Source of the DNA: Paenibacillus nanensis | Lineage (GTDB): Bacteria; Bacillota; Bacilli; Paenibacillales; Paenibacillaceae | DNA: 64,000 bases | Direction: 5' to 3' | Assembly: GCF_003583765.1 (NCBI RefSeq) | Contig: NZ_QXQA01000005.1 | Span: 186,001 to 250,000, forward strand | Part shown: positions 18,690-28,009 of the stretch, in pieces | Position numbering within the stretch: the first letter of the stretch is position 1 | How the letters are laid out: each line of letters opens with the position of its first letter | Position numbers and translations under genes: made by a program | Notes under the pieces: generated by a model | Seen by the model: only the letters and a program-made list of their open reading frames with translations | The model's database searches: none | What the model was told of the DNA's origin: nothing

Positions 18690-19520
18690 TTACTTCACCG
18701 CGCCGCTCGTAACGCCGGCGAAAATGTATTTTTGCAGGAACAAATAGAGAATAGCCGTCGGGATCATGATAATCAGAATGGCCGACGAAATCAGCTGCCA
18801 GTCGCCGCTGTTGACGCTGAAAAACCGCATCAAAGACGTCGAGACGACGACATGCTCCGGTCTTGGCAAATAGAGATACGGGACGAACATATCGTTATAA
18901 ATGCTGATCGTTTTCAGGATGATGATCGTCGCCGTAGCGGGTCCGAGCAGCGGGAAAATAATCGACCGGAAAATGCGGAAAAGGGACGCCCCTTCGATCA
19001 TTGCGCTTTCATCCAGCTCATACGGGATGCTGCGCACGAACTGCAAGTAAATGTAGATTTGCAAAATGTCGGCCCCAACATATAACAAAACCGGTCCCAG
19101 CAGGTTGTTCGTCAGCTCCAGCGCCTGAATCGTCTTGTAGTTCACAACCTGCGTCGTAATGCTCGGAATAATGGTTGCGAACAGGAACAATCCGACCAGC
19201 GGACCGCGAAGCTTGAATTGAAACCGTCCGACGGCATAACAGAATGCCGAGCCGATCAGGATGTTCAGAACCAGCGACAGGACAATGATAACCGCCGTAT
19301 TGCCGAACGCCCTCGGCATATCGGCTTTTTCGAACGCTTCGGCGAAATTGGCGAAGTGCAGAAAGCTGTCAGGCAGCGCGGTAGCCGCCTTCTCAAAAAA
19401 CTCCTCCGCCGTCTTGAACGCATTCACAACGATAATGTACGGCGGGAACAGGATCGCGAAGACGGCGACGGCTAACGTCGCGTATTTCAGGATGTCCCAG
19501 CTTATGCGGTAGCTTCTCAT
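18690..19520 (-). CDS. Sugar ABC importer permease (MalG type)
   Basis: A 276-aa inner-membrane permease of the CUT1 group with six hydrophobic segments. It carries the cytoplasmic EAA loop (ELDESAMIEGASLFRIFRSIIFPLLGPA) that docks the ATPase. It starts 3 bp after the partner permease. No ATPase gene lies in this operon, so a shared MsmX-type ATPase must energise it, as is common in this group. Probable cargo is beta-manno-oligosaccharide, inferred from the divergent mannan operon. Confidence 0.92.
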   Translation of the reverse strand: MRSYRISWDILKYATLAVAVFAILFPPYIIVVNAFKTAEEFFEKAATALPDSFLHFANFAEAFEKADMPRAFGNTAVIIVLSLVLNILIGSAFCYAVGRFQFKLRGPLVGLFLFATIIPSITTQVVNYKTIQALELTNNLLGPVLLYVGADILQIYIYLQFVRSIPYELDESAMIEGASLFRIFRSIIFPLLGPATATIIILKTISIYNDMFVPYLYLPRPEHVVVSTSLMRFFSVNSGDWQLISSAILIIMIPTAILYLFLQKYIFAGVTSGAVK

Positions 19521-19523
19521 TTC

Positions 19524-20414
19524 CTATTCCCCCTTTCCTTTTAACAAATAACGCTGAATGGACAGCACGATGATGACGAACAGGAGCAGAACGACGCTCA
19601 TCGCCGATGCGAGCCCATAGTTGTTGAATTGGAATGCCGTCTCCACAATCTTGAGCACGAATGTCTCGCTTGCGCCCGCCGGTCCGCCTTTGGTCAATAC
19701 AAACGGCAAATCGAAAACCTCAAGCGCGCCCGTAACCGTCAAGAACAAATTCAGCTCAATAATTTTATAAATATTAGGCAGCGTAATATAGATAAACTTC
19801 TGCCAGCCGTTCGCGCCGTCGATCGAAGCGGCTTCATACAGATCGCTCGGGATCGATTGCAGCGCAGCCAGGTAAATGACCATGTTGAAGCCCATGAACC
19901 GCCAAAAGCTGATCGAAGCCAAGGAATAATCGACAAGCTGCGATTGGCCGAGCCAGCTTGTTTCCGCTAGCTGATCGAAGCCTAGCTGGCCGAGTAAAAG
20001 ATTAAGCGAGCCGTTCGTCGTGTCGTATACATAACCGAACAAAAAGGCTACCGCCACTCCGTTTAATATATACGGCAGAAACAGAAGCAGTCGGAACAGG
20101 TTTTTCCCCTTCAGCTTGCCGTTCAGCACAACCGCGAAATAGATCGCGGCAATGTTCTGCACGATGCCAACAACGAAATAAGCGACGTTGTTCCGGAATA
20201 CGCCGAATATTTCCGGATTCGAGAATACCTCCTTATAATTCGCCCAGCCGATATACGTTTTGTCCGCGCTGATGCCGTCCCAGTCCGTGAAGCTCAGCCG
20301 AACGAGCTCAAGCGCCGGATAATAGGCGAAGGTCAGCAGCAGAAGGAGCGGAACCGTAATGAACGAGAAGATGATCAGCTTGCGTTGTTTTTGTATGGAC
20401 ATTCCGCTTAACAT
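19524..20414 (-). CDS. Sugar ABC importer permease (MalF type)
   Basis: A 296-aa permease with six membrane segments and the EAA loop DLYEAASIDGANGWQKFIYITLPNI. It pairs with the MalG-type permease downstream. The ATG at 20414 has AAGGAG 9 nt upstream, better than the internal Met at position 5. It is separated from the binding-protein gene by a hairpin that probably lowers permease expression relative to the binding protein. Confidence 0.92.
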   Translation of the reverse strand: MLSGMSIQKQRKLIIFSFITVPLLLLLTFAYYPALELVRLSFTDWDGISADKTYIGWANYKEVFSNPEIFGVFRNNVAYFVVGIVQNIAAIYFAVVLNGKLKGKNLFRLLLFLPYILNGVAVAFLFGYVYDTTNGSLNLLLGQLGFDQLAETSWLGQSQLVDYSLASISFWRFMGFNMVIYLAALQSIPSDLYEAASIDGANGWQKFIYITLPNIYKIIELNLFLTVTGALEVFDLPFVLTKGGPAGASETFVLKIVETAFQFNNYGLASAMSVVLLLFVIIVLSIQRYLLKGKGE

Positions 20415-20453
20415 TCGCTTTCGCTCCTTTTTCCAAGTGATCGTGTTTCTTTT

Positions 20454-20497
20454 AAAAAAGGGAAGGATAGGCGATTCGGGGATGAGTCGCCTATTCC
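20454..20497 (-). terminator. Intra-operon partial terminator
   Basis: Arms GGATAGGCGA (20465-20474) and TCGCCTATTCC (20487-20497) form a stem, followed on the minus strand by TTCCC and six T. It sits between the binding-protein stop and the first permease, a usual place for attenuation that gives excess binding protein. Confidence 0.65.
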
Positions 20498-20521
20498 TGT
20501 CCCATTAATTGAAAATTGCTG

Positions 20522-21844
20522 CTATAATCCGAGATCCTTCTTAGCCTTCGCCCAGCTTGCATTCACCTTGTCGAGCACCTTCTGCGGATCCTTGGAAAGG
20601 ACGAATTCCTGCAGAACGGCCCCTTGATCAAGCTGTGCCTTGTTCTGAATTTGAGTTGCGGCATCCACCGGAGGAGCCGGTTCGAAATACGTCGGATTGT
20701 AGCTGTTGAATTCCACCAATTGCGGCAGAGCCGGCTGCTTATCCTTCAAGGTCGGGATGAAACCGGCAAATTCGTCGAATCCGGATTCTTCGATCATCCA
20801 TTTCACGAATGCTTTCGCCGCTTCCACGTTGCCATCCTTATTGACCCCGTAGAACCAGTCCGGGTTAAGCGGCGCTTTGGCTGCTCCCGAATTGTCGGCC
20901 GGGAACGGGAAGAAGCCGATATCCTCCGGCGCCGCGCCGTTCTCGATCACTTGGTTGATGACCCAGTTGCCGAGCAAATACATGCCGAACTTTCCTGACG
21001 CGACATCCTTTTTGGACTGCTCCCAGTTCGTGGAATTGACGTCCTTCTCCAAATATCCCTTCTCGTACATCTCGCGCAGCATGCTCCACGACTTGCCGTA
21101 CACATTATCCATCGCATAAGGCGCATCCGTATCGGCTCTTTTATTCTGATGATCGGAAGCTTCGCCTACGAGCGTCGGAACGTCGTAAAGCCACGCGTCC
21201 AGCGGCCACTTGTCTTTGAAGTTGGACGCCAGCGGCACGATGCCCGCATCCTTCAGCTTCTGAGCGACAGCAAGAAATTCGTTGTACGTCTTTGGAACGG
21301 CTGTAATGCCCGCCTTCTCGAATGCTTTCTTGTTGTATACGATGCCGACGCTGGAGCCGCCGGAGGAGACTCCGTACATCTTGCCTTCATGAGCCTTGAG
21401 CTCCTTGAAGTAGATGTCTCCGGAGAACTCGATATCGTCAAGCGGCGCGAAATAGTCCGGCAGCTCGTTGTTCGGAATGGTCGGAAGCAGCACCACGTCC
21501 GGGAATTGTCCGGAAGCCATTCGAACCTTCAACGTTTTGTCATAGTCGGTGATCGCTTCAAACTTCAGGTCGACGCCTGGATATTTCGCTTCGAATCTCT
21601 TCTCGTAGTCCACGTACTCTTTGTCGATCATGTCGGTACGGTTTGTAAGGTAGACAACCTCTCCCTTTATCGCAGAGTCGCCGCCATCTTCAGGCGCCGC
21701 ACTCTCTTCGGAAGCGGTTGGCGCGGCGGTTGCGCCGTTGTTGTTCGCATTCGAATTTGTTTCGGAGCCGCCTCCTCCGCTGCATGCCGACAAAATTGTT
21801 AGCATAACAAAAACTGAAATGAGTGCCGAAATCGTTTTTTTCAT
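20522..21844 (-). CDS. Sugar-binding lipoprotein of ABC importer
   Basis: A 440-aa extracellular solute-binding protein (CUT1 group). It has a lipoprotein signal (VMLTILSACSGGG, lipidated Cys), a low-complexity linker of Asn, Ala and Glu, and the mature domain with GIVYNKKAFEKAGIT and GMYLLGNWVINQVIENGAAP. It is the first gene of an operon with two permeases and a YesN-type regulator, divergent from the intracellular mannan operon. Manno-oligosaccharide is the inferred ligand. It is clearly paralogous to the binding protein at 26714-28009. A promoter with a cre site and a long inverted repeat precedes it. Confidence 0.93.
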   Translation of the reverse strand: MKKTISALISVFVMLTILSACSGGGGSETNSNANNNGATAAPTASEESAAPEDGGDSAIKGEVVYLTNRTDMIDKEYVDYEKRFEAKYPGVDLKFEAITDYDKTLKVRMASGQFPDVVLLPTIPNNELPDYFAPLDDIEFSGDIYFKELKAHEGKMYGVSSGGSSVGIVYNKKAFEKAGITAVPKTYNEFLAVAQKLKDAGIVPLASNFKDKWPLDAWLYDVPTLVGEASDHQNKRADTDAPYAMDNVYGKSWSMLREMYEKGYLEKDVNSTNWEQSKKDVASGKFGMYLLGNWVINQVIENGAAPEDIGFFPFPADNSGAAKAPLNPDWFYGVNKDGNVEAAKAFVKWMIEESGFDEFAGFIPTLKDKQPALPQLVEFNSYNPTYFEPAPPVDAATQIQNKAQLDQGAVLQEFVLSKDPQKVLDKVNASWAKAKKDLGL

Positions 21845-21871
21845 TTTGCTTATCCCCTTCGTTTTTATTTT

Positions 21872-21886
21872 TGGTTGCGCTTACAA
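21872..21886. promoter_or_regulatory. Probable cre site in the importer leader
   Basis: On the minus strand TTGTAAGCGCAACCA fits the degenerate cre consensus WTGNAANCGNWNNCW at every fixed position. It lies about 30 bp upstream of the binding-protein start, downstream of the likely promoter, so CcpA could act as a roadblock. Confidence 0.6.
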
Positions 21887-21913
21887 GATCAAGTGTAAAG
21901 GAATAACCGTTCG

Positions 21914-21942
21914 CTAGAAATGGTTTGTGCTATCATTTCTAG
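21914..21942. promoter_or_regulatory. Inverted repeat upstream of importer operon, candidate activator site
   Basis: CTAGAAATG (21914-21922) and CATTTCTAG (21934-21942) are perfect 9-bp arms spaced by 11 bp. On the minus strand they overlap the -35 region expected for a -10-like TATTCC downstream. That fits an activator such as the YesN-type regulator encoded in this operon, but binding is only inferred. Confidence 0.4.
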
Positions 21943-22068
21943 TCTTGTAATGACTTTTTCAAAAATTCGCATGCAGCCGATAAAACCACGTGATTTCTAT
22001 TAAAAATAAGGTTGTCTGGCAAGATTCTGCGCTTTCTCGGCGATTCACAGATTAATTGCGGCGGCGTA

Positions 22069-22097
22069 TTGCCAAAAACGAAGCTTTAGTGTTAATT
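22069..22097 (+). promoter_or_regulatory. Probable promoter of the mannan operon
   Basis: TTGCCA (22069-22074), a 17-bp spacer and TTAATT (22092-22097). The operator palindrome begins at the last bases of the -10 box, the same geometry as at the promoter of the SDR operon. Confidence 0.5.
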
Positions 22098-22111
22098 TGT
22101 TATATAACAAA
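22096..22111. promoter_or_regulatory. Palindromic operator TTTGTTATATAACAAA (mannan operon)
   Basis: A perfect 16-bp palindrome directly after the -10 box. A weaker copy with wider spacing (TTGTT..AACAA arms) follows at 22116-22131. The same core is found at 30675-30690 before the operon that encodes a LacI repressor. A LacI-family dimer is the most likely ligand. Confidence 0.65.
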
Positions 22112-22163
22112 GCAATTGTTTAACATAACAAATTATCGAACATACGGAGAGGAAGAACCACGA

Positions 22164-23120
22164 ATGACATTACTTAATCCTTACGTCGGCGGCATGACCT
22201 GGGGCTGGACCGGCGTCCGCGGCACATGGACCGGGGACAATGCGGAGAAGTCCATGTCGCTAATGAAAGACAGGCTCGGAGTAAACTGGACGGCTATCGC
22301 CTTCGGAGCGCTGCAGGACCACCCGCAGGCGACCGAAATTAAATTCCGGGAAGCACCTACCGTTACCGACGACGAGGTTCGTTTCGCAATTGCGTATGCG
22401 AAACTGCTTGGCCTTCGCGTCTGCTTGAAGCCCGTCGTGAACTGCGCCAACGGCACCTGGCGTGCGCATATCAACTTCTTCGATAAAGATGTGCCATGCG
22501 AGCCGAAATGGTCGGAATGGTTCTCCTCTTATACCGAGTTCATCCTCCACTACGCCCGGATCGCGGAAGAAACCGGCTGCGAGATGCTCTGCATCGGCTG
22601 CGAGATGGTTCAGACCGACAGGCGCGAGACGGAATGGCGCGAGCTGATCGCGAAGGTCCGCGAGGTCTATTCGGGCCCGATTACTTACAATTGCGATAAA
22701 TATCAGGAGGATAATGTAGCTTGGTGGGACGCCGTAGACATCATTTCCTCCAGCGGATACTACCCGGTTGGGCGCTGGGAAGAGCAGCTCGATCGGATCG
22801 AGAAGGTCGTCCGGCAGTTCGGCAAGCCGTTTTTCTTTATGGAGGCTGGCTGTCCGAGCCGCGACGGCTCGCAGTATTTGCCCAACGATTGGGGGCTGGC
22901 CGGCGCTCCGGACGAAGACGCGCAGAGGCAGTTCTACGAGGAGATGTTCGGCAGCTGCGACAAGCGGGACTGGGTCGGCGGCTTTATGCTCTGGGATTGG
23001 CCGGCATCGTTATATGAGGAATCGGCCGCAAGTCAAAATGACGACTACTGCATGTTCGGCAAGCAAGCTGAGCGGACGGTGCGGGAGTACTACGCGAAGA
23101 AGCTCGCCGCGCGTAATTAG
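22164..23120 (+). CDS. Intracellular beta-1,4-mannanase, GH113
   Basis: A 318-aa TIM-barrel hydrolase without signal peptide, so it acts on imported oligosaccharides in the cytoplasm. N-terminal MTLLNPYVGGMTWGWTGVRG is typical of GH113. The catalytic pair appears as E147 (acid/base, in CIGCEMVQTD) and E227 (nucleophile, in FFFMEAGCPSR). The 80-residue spacing equals that of E151/E231 in the Alicyclobacillus mannanase AaManA. Expected product is mainly mannobiose. The ATG at 22164 has AGAGGAAG upstream; 36 extra codons in frame are unlikely to be used. It is the first gene of a three-gene operon. Confidence 0.93.
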   Translation: MTLLNPYVGGMTWGWTGVRGTWTGDNAEKSMSLMKDRLGVNWTAIAFGALQDHPQATEIKFREAPTVTDDEVRFAIAYAKLLGLRVCLKPVVNCANGTWRAHINFFDKDVPCEPKWSEWFSSYTEFILHYARIAEETGCEMLCIGCEMVQTDRRETEWRELIAKVREVYSGPITYNCDKYQEDNVAWWDAVDIISSSGYYPVGRWEEQLDRIEKVVRQFGKPFFFMEAGCPSRDGSQYLPNDWGLAGAPDEDAQRQFYEEMFGSCDKRDWVGGFMLWDWPASLYEESAASQNDDYCMFGKQAERTVREYYAKKLAARN

Positions 23121-23132
23121 GAGGGGAAGCAT

Positions 23133-24350
23133 ATGACCGTCATAACAAACGAGCAATGGATGGACAGAATTGAACGGGAATTAAAGGACAATATTTTAAG
23201 GTTTTGGATGAAGCACGCCCCCGATGGGAACGGCGGATTTCACGGCTACGTAAGCCGAACGCTCGAAGTAAAAGCCGACGCCGACCGAAGCTTAGTGCTG
23301 AATACGCGCATCTTATGGACCTTCGCCTCCGCTTACCGCATTTTTAAGGACGAAAGCTACTTGCGGATGGCGGAGCAGGCTTACCGCTACATTTGCGGGC
23401 ATTTCACCGATCATGAGCATGGCGGCCTATATTGGTCCGTGACAGCTAGCGGAGAGCCTTCCTCGGCCAAAAAACAAGTATACGGGCAGGCCTTCGCCAT
23501 CTACGCCTTCTCCGAATATTACCGCGCGACAGGCAATGACGCCGCGCTCAAGCTGGCGACCGAGCTGTTCCATGTGCTTGAGAAGCACAGCTATGATCCC
23601 GTAAACCAAGGTTATTTGGAGGCGCTCGCGAGAGACTGGACCGAAACGAATGAGAACAGCCTAAGCTCGAAGGATCTGAATACGAAAAAGTCGATGAATA
23701 CGCATCTCCATGTACTCGAAGCGTATACGAATCTGTACCGCGTCTGGAAGCCGCAGGAGCTGCACGCCAAGCTGCGCGAGCTTATCGAAGTTACAATGAG
23801 CCGGATTGTCGACGGGGAGACCGCGCACTTTAAATTGTTTTTCGACCTGGAATGGAACAGCCAGTCGGACCATATCTCATACGGGCATGACATTGAGGGC
23901 AGCTGGCTGCTGCACGAAGCCGCCGAAGTGCTTGGCGACCCGGAGCTGCTTGCAAGAGTCAAGGCCGTCGCCCTTCAAATGGCGGAGGCGACCTTGCTGG
24001 AAGGAGTTGACGAAGACGGCGGCTTGTTCAATGAAGCCGGACCGGAGGGACTGCTGGATACAGACAAGGATTGGTGGCCGCAGGCGGAAGCCGTTGTCGG
24101 ATTTTATAACGCCTATCAATTGTCAGGCGAGAAGCGATACAAAGACGCCGCTTGCGCCGCCTGGCGGTTTATCGAAGAGCATATGGTGGACCGGGAATAC
24201 GGCGAATGGTTCTGGAGCGTAACGAAGGAAGGCAAGCCAAGCGATAACCCGGAAAAAATCAGCGCGTGGAAATGCCCTTACCATAACGGACGGGCATGCT
24301 TCGAAATGCTGGAGCGGCTTAGACAGCATGCGGAAACAACACAAATCTAA
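23133..24350 (+). CDS. Mannobiose/cellobiose 2-epimerase (AGE superfamily)
   Basis: A 405-aa (alpha/alpha)6-barrel epimerase. The active-site segments of cellobiose 2-epimerases are present: [27 protein letters not shown] with the catalytic His, [11 protein letters not shown] and [13 protein letters not shown] with the second catalytic His. It should convert the reducing-end mannose of mannobiose to glucose, giving 4-O-beta-mannosyl-glucose. It lies 12 bp after the GH113 gene and 19 bp before the GH130 gene, forming the known mannan catabolic triad. Confidence 0.94.
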   Translation: MTVITNEQWMDRIERELKDNILRFWMKHAPDGNGGFHGYVSRTLEVKADADRSLVLNTRILWTFASAYRIFKDESYLRMAEQAYRYICGHFTDHEHGGLYWSVTASGEPSSAKKQVYGQAFAIYAFSEYYRATGNDAALKLATELFHVLEKHSYDPVNQGYLEALARDWTETNENSLSSKDLNTKKSMNTHLHVLEAYTNLYRVWKPQELHAKLRELIEVTMSRIVDGETAHFKLFFDLEWNSQSDHISYGHDIEGSWLLHEAAEVLGDPELLARVKAVALQMAEATLLEGVDEDGGLFNEAGPEGLLDTDKDWWPQAEAVVGFYNAYQLSGEKRYKDAACAAWRFIEEHMVDREYGEWFWSVTKEGKPSDNPEKISAWKCPYHNGRACFEMLERLRQHAETTQI

Positions 24351-24369
24351 TTTACTGGAGGAATCATTC

Positions 24370-25542
24370 ATGAGCTTATTCCAAGAACGCAAAACGAAAC
24401 TGAGTCAGCGGTACGAAGCTTTAATTACGCGCCGCAATGTCCCCGAGGAGCTCGGCAACGGCATTTTCGAGCGTTATCAATACCCTGTGCTTACCGCGGC
24501 GCATGCTCCGCTTCATTGGAAATATGATTTCAACCCGGAGACGAATCCGTATTTTATGGAGCGGATCGGCGTGCACTGCGTGTTCAACCCCGGAGCGATC
24601 CATTTAAACAGCAAGTTTTATCTCGTCGCACGGGTTGAAGGCGCGGACCGGAAATCGTTCTTCGCTGTTGCCGAAAGCGATAGCGGGGTTGACGGCTTCC
24701 GTTTCTGGGATCGTCCGATTGTCCTCCCGGAAACGGAAGACCCGGACGTCAATGTGTACGATATGCGGCTCGTCCAGCATGTGGACGGCTGGATCTACGG
24801 CTTGTTCTGTACCGAGCGCAAGGATCCGAATGCGCCGAAGGGAGACTTGTCCAGCGCAGTCGCCCAATGCGGCATCGCGCGGACAAAGGATCTGTTGAGC
24901 TGGGAGAGGCTCGCGGATTTAAAAACGAGCTCCAATCAGCAGCGCAACGTCGTGCTGCACCCGGAGTTTATTGACGGCAAATACGCCTTTTACACGCGTC
25001 CGCAGGACGGCTTTATCGATACAGGCTCCGGCGGCGGCATCGGATGGGGCCTGTCCGATTCGATCGAAAACGCGGTGATCAAGCAGGAGATCATTATCGA
25101 TGAACGTCACTACCATACGATCAAGGAAGTGAAGAACGGTCAAGGTCCCGCTCCGATCAAAACGGACAAAGGCTGGCTGCATATCGCGCATGGCGTCCGC
25201 AACACCGCGGCGGGGCTGCGCTACGTGCTGTACGCGTTCCTGTCCGACCTTCACGAACCGCATAAAGTAACCCACCGCCCCGCCGGACATCTGCTTGCGC
25301 CAGAGGGGGAGGAGCGCGTCGGCGACGTATCCAATGTCGTATTCTGCAACGGCGTCGTTGCGCTTGATAACGGGGAAGTCTATATTTACTACGCCTCCTC
25401 CGACACCCGCTGCCATGTCGCGACTTCCACGGTGGACCGCTTGCTCGACTATGTGATGAACACGCCGGAAGACCCGCTGCGCTCTTACGCTTGCGTACAG
25501 CAGCGCATCGCGCTGATCGACCGCAATCTCGAGCTGGCTTAA
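24370..25542 (+). CDS. 4-O-beta-D-mannosyl-D-glucose phosphorylase, GH130
   Basis: A 390-aa five-bladed propeller enzyme of the length usual for GH130 subfamily 1. It cleaves mannosyl-glucose with phosphate to mannose-1-phosphate and glucose. Visible family features are [43 protein letters not shown] with the proposed catalytic Asp region, [19 protein letters not shown] and [18 protein letters not shown]. The ATG at 24370 has GGAGG upstream. It completes the intracellular route with the upstream mannanase and epimerase. Confidence 0.95.
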   Translation: MSLFQERKTKLSQRYEALITRRNVPEELGNGIFERYQYPVLTAAHAPLHWKYDFNPETNPYFMERIGVHCVFNPGAIHLNSKFYLVARVEGADRKSFFAVAESDSGVDGFRFWDRPIVLPETEDPDVNVYDMRLVQHVDGWIYGLFCTERKDPNAPKGDLSSAVAQCGIARTKDLLSWERLADLKTSSNQQRNVVLHPEFIDGKYAFYTRPQDGFIDTGSGGGIGWGLSDSIENAVIKQEIIIDERHYHTIKEVKNGQGPAPIKTDKGWLHIAHGVRNTAAGLRYVLYAFLSDLHEPHKVTHRPAGHLLAPEGEERVGDVSNVVFCNGVVALDNGEVYIYYASSDTRCHVATSTVDRLLDYVMNTPEDPLRSYACVQQRIALIDRNLELA

Positions 25543-25593
25543 GGAAAGCGAGCTCAGCGGCCAACAAATGCCGGGCTGAGAGCCCTATTACTA

Positions 25594-25630
25594 AAGAGGA
25601 CCGAGCTGCCCAGCTCGGTCCTCTTCCTTT
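25594..25630. terminator. Bidirectional terminator between GH130 and lacI-like genes
   Basis: AAGAGGACCGAGCTG (25594-25608) pairs with its exact complement at 25611-25625. Short T-rich tails follow on both strands. It separates two convergent operons. Confidence 0.85.
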
Positions 25631-26699
25631 ATCGCCCGCCCGTTGTCGATCCCCTGTACAGAAGCTCGCAGGCCAGCATTATTTTTTCGGTTGGCTCATC
25701 CTTCTCCTCGACGCGCTTAAGCAGCCTTTCGACCGCCCGTTTGCCAAGCGCTTCCTTCGGCACGTTCACAGTCGTGAGCGGAGGCGTCATCCGCGCGGCG
25801 TCCTCGATATTATCGAAGCCGGAGACGGATATATCATCCGGCACGCGGAGCCCCAAAGACTGCACAGCTTGCGCGGCTCCGATCGCGATCATATCGTTGG
25901 CGCATACAAGAGCTGTCGGAAGACTCTCCTCCCGCTTGCGTTCTTCCAGCCACCGCTTAACCGGCTCTACCGCATCTTCATGCTGCAGACCGTCGACGGC
26001 TAACAGCTGAGCGTTATGGCTTGAACCAAGCCCATCGCCCATCCCCTCAGCCTCGAGCGCGCTGCGGAAGCCCAAATACCGGTCGTAGAAGCTTCGCGAA
26101 TAGTCCGTGCTTCCGACAAATGCCAGCCTGCGATGCCCGATTCCGATCAGATGGCGGGTTAGGCGGTAGACGCTTTCGAAATTGTTCGCGAATAACGTAT
26201 CGCTCGGGATCAGCGGATCCTCGTGGTCCACTAGGACGAGCGGCAGACCGAGCCGATGGACCTCAAGGAGCAGAGAGGTTGAGATTTCCCCTACGCCAAT
26301 CAAGCCTAAAATGCCGTTCGGATTCAAAAAGTGGGCAAAATGATCGACGCTTTGCTCGGAAACGATGACCATGCCGTACCCGTCAGCCTCGAGTCTGGCC
26401 GAAATGCCGTCCAATATCCGCCCCCAATATAGCGATTCCCTAGTCTGGAACCTGATGTTGGGCATCAGCACAAGCACGGATTGCCGGTGCTGCTTGGACA
26501 CCTTGGGCAGCTGCTCCGTTTGCACCGTTTTCATATACGCGTTCTTCTGCGCGAAATATCCCAGCTGCGTCGCCATTTGAATAACCCGTTCCCGCGTCGT
26601 GTCGCTGACGCCTTCCTTGCCGGCGAGCGCCCTCGATACGACAAATTTGGAGACGCCCAGCGAATCTGCAATTTGCTGCATGGTAACCTTGCTCGACAT
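25629..26699 (-). CDS. LacI-family repressor of the mannan island
   Basis: A 356-aa regulator with N-terminal helix-turn-helix (TMQQIADSLGVSKFVVSRAL) and a periplasmic-binding-protein-like effector domain (VLVLMPNIRFQTRESLYWGRIL, GHRRLAFVGSTDYSRSF, PDDISVSGFDNIEDAARMTPPLT). The hinge helix is unusual: after LGY the usual PN..A..L is replaced by AQKNAYMK, so the Leu that normally wedges into a central CG step is a Lys. This suits an operator with an AT centre, such as TTTGTTATATAACAAA. It starts 14 bp after the binding-protein gene and ends the SDR-kinase-SBP-LacI operon. Confidence 0.93.
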   Translation of the reverse strand: MSSKVTMQQIADSLGVSKFVVSRALAGKEGVSDTTRERVIQMATQLGYFAQKNAYMKTVQTEQLPKVSKQHRQSVLVLMPNIRFQTRESLYWGRILDGISARLEADGYGMVIVSEQSVDHFAHFLNPNGILGLIGVGEISTSLLLEVHRLGLPLVLVDHEDPLIPSDTLFANNFESVYRLTRHLIGIGHRRLAFVGSTDYSRSFYDRYLGFRSALEAEGMGDGLGSSHNAQLLAVDGLQHEDAVEPVKRWLEERKREESLPTALVCANDMIAIGAAQAVQSLGLRVPDDISVSGFDNIEDAARMTPPLTTVNVPKEALGKRAVERLLKRVEEKDEPTEKIMLACELLYRGSTTGGR

Positions 26700-26713
26700 A
26701 TGACCTTAAGCTC

Positions 26714-28009
26714 CTATCTTTCGCTTTTGTTGCGCGCTTCTTTCCAGCGTTTGTTATATTGCTCGAATACTTCCGCTAAATCCGGCGCGGCCACCCATTC
26801 CTGAATGTTGTTACCCGACCAGAACGGGATCTCGGCGGCTGCCGCAATTTCCAGAAATGCATCGCTTGGCACTTTCTTCTCCAGCAGAATCGGATTGTAG
26901 GACAGAAACTCCTGAATTTGCGGCATCGCGGATTCCTTCGACTTCTCAACCGGCAAGAAGCCCGACTCATCCACGTAACCGGATTCCCGCACGAAATAAT
27001 CGATCCAAGCGGAAGCAAGCTCCTTGTTCTCGCTGAACTTGCTGATTCCTACTAGCCAATCCGGGCTCAGCGGCGCGTAACGGGTATCCCCGTTATCATA
27101 AGGGAACGGGAAGAAGCCGATCGCCCCCGGATCCGCGCCTGCGGCAACGAGCTGGTTAATGACCCAATTGCCCATCAGATACATGCCGGCCTTCCCGCCC
27201 GCCAGCTCCCTCTTGGACGCTTCCCATTGGTTGGACATAAGCTCGTCCTCCGCATATCCCTTTTCAATGAGCTTACGGACGATCGCCATCGCCTCGCCCC
27301 AGGCGCTCTCCTCGCTCCAAGGCGCGTCCGTCTCCGTCATTTTGTTCAAGTAGCCCGAATCTCCCGTCATGTAGCTCACCAAATCCTCGCCCCAATGCAT
27401 GAGAGGCCACTTCGCCCCGTAATTCAGATAGACGGGCACGATGCCGGCTTGCTTCAGCTTCTCGCAGGCTTCGTAGAACTGGTCCAGCGTCACCGGAATT
27501 TCGGTGATGCCCGCCTTACGGAATGCCTCCTTGTTATAGACGATTCCGCTGGTGGAGATCCCGGTTGCCAGGCCGTACCGCTTGCCGCCGTAGGCTTTAA
27601 AATCCTCGAAGCGCATGCCGTCAAACAGCGCGTCATCCAGCGGCTCGAAGTAATTCGGAAGCGATTCGTTCTTCATATTGTTCGGGAGCAGCAGCACGTC
27701 GCCAAGATTGCGTGTCGATAGACGCACCATAATATCGCTCGCGTAATTGGTCAGCCCTTCGAATCGAACCGTCGTCCCGGGATGTTCCTTGGAAAACTGC
27801 TCGGCATACCTTTCCAGCACGCCGTTCTCGATAAGATCGACGCGGTTGGTCAGCACCGTGAGCACATGCTCGCCATTCGGCATCATTTCTTCATTCGGAT
27901 TTTTCGTCGCCTTCGGACTGTCGTTCGCGCCCGGCATGTCGCAACCAGCCAGAAGCATAAGCGCAGCCAGAAGCATCGCGATTCCCTTTTTCAACCTGCT
28001 CACCCTCAT
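26714..28009 (-). CDS. Second sugar-binding lipoprotein, coupled to the sensor kinase
   Basis: A 431-aa solute-binding lipoprotein with lipobox LMLLAGC. It is paralogous to the importer's binding protein: it shares LTNRxDxI, SGIVYNKEAFRKAGIT and GMYLMGNWVINQLVAAGADP. No permease genes are nearby. Its start codon overlaps the kinase stop (ATGA), so translation is coupled to the kinase. This suggests a sensing role, presenting ligand to the kinase's extracellular domain, rather than transport. An extra binding protein for the same permeases is the alternative. Confidence 0.9.
   Translation of the reverse strand: MRVSRLKKGIAMLLAALMLLAGCDMPGANDSPKATKNPNEEMMPNGEHVLTVLTNRVDLIENGVLERYAEQFSKEHPGTTVRFEGLTNYASDIMVRLSTRNLGDVLLLPNNMKNESLPNYFEPLDDALFDGMRFEDFKAYGGKRYGLATGISTSGIVYNKEAFRKAGITEIPVTLDQFYEACEKLKQAGIVPVYLNYGAKWPLMHWGEDLVSYMTGDSGYLNKMTETDAPWSEESAWGEAMAIVRKLIEKGYAEDELMSNQWEASKRELAGGKAGMYLMGNWVINQLVAAGADPGAIGFFPFPYDNGDTRYAPLSPDWLVGISKFSENKELASAWIDYFVRESGYVDESGFLPVEKSKESAMPQIQEFLSYNPILLEKKVPSDAFLEIAAAAEIPFWSGNNIQEWVAAPDLAEVFEQYNKRWKEARNKSER

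Larger units (their letters stand above)
21845..22163. other. Divergent control region between importer and mannan operons
   Basis: This 319-bp region carries a cre site and an inverted repeat on the importer side, and a promoter with a 16-bp palindromic operator on the GH113 side. These are listed separately. No coding sequence is supported. Confidence 0.7.
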
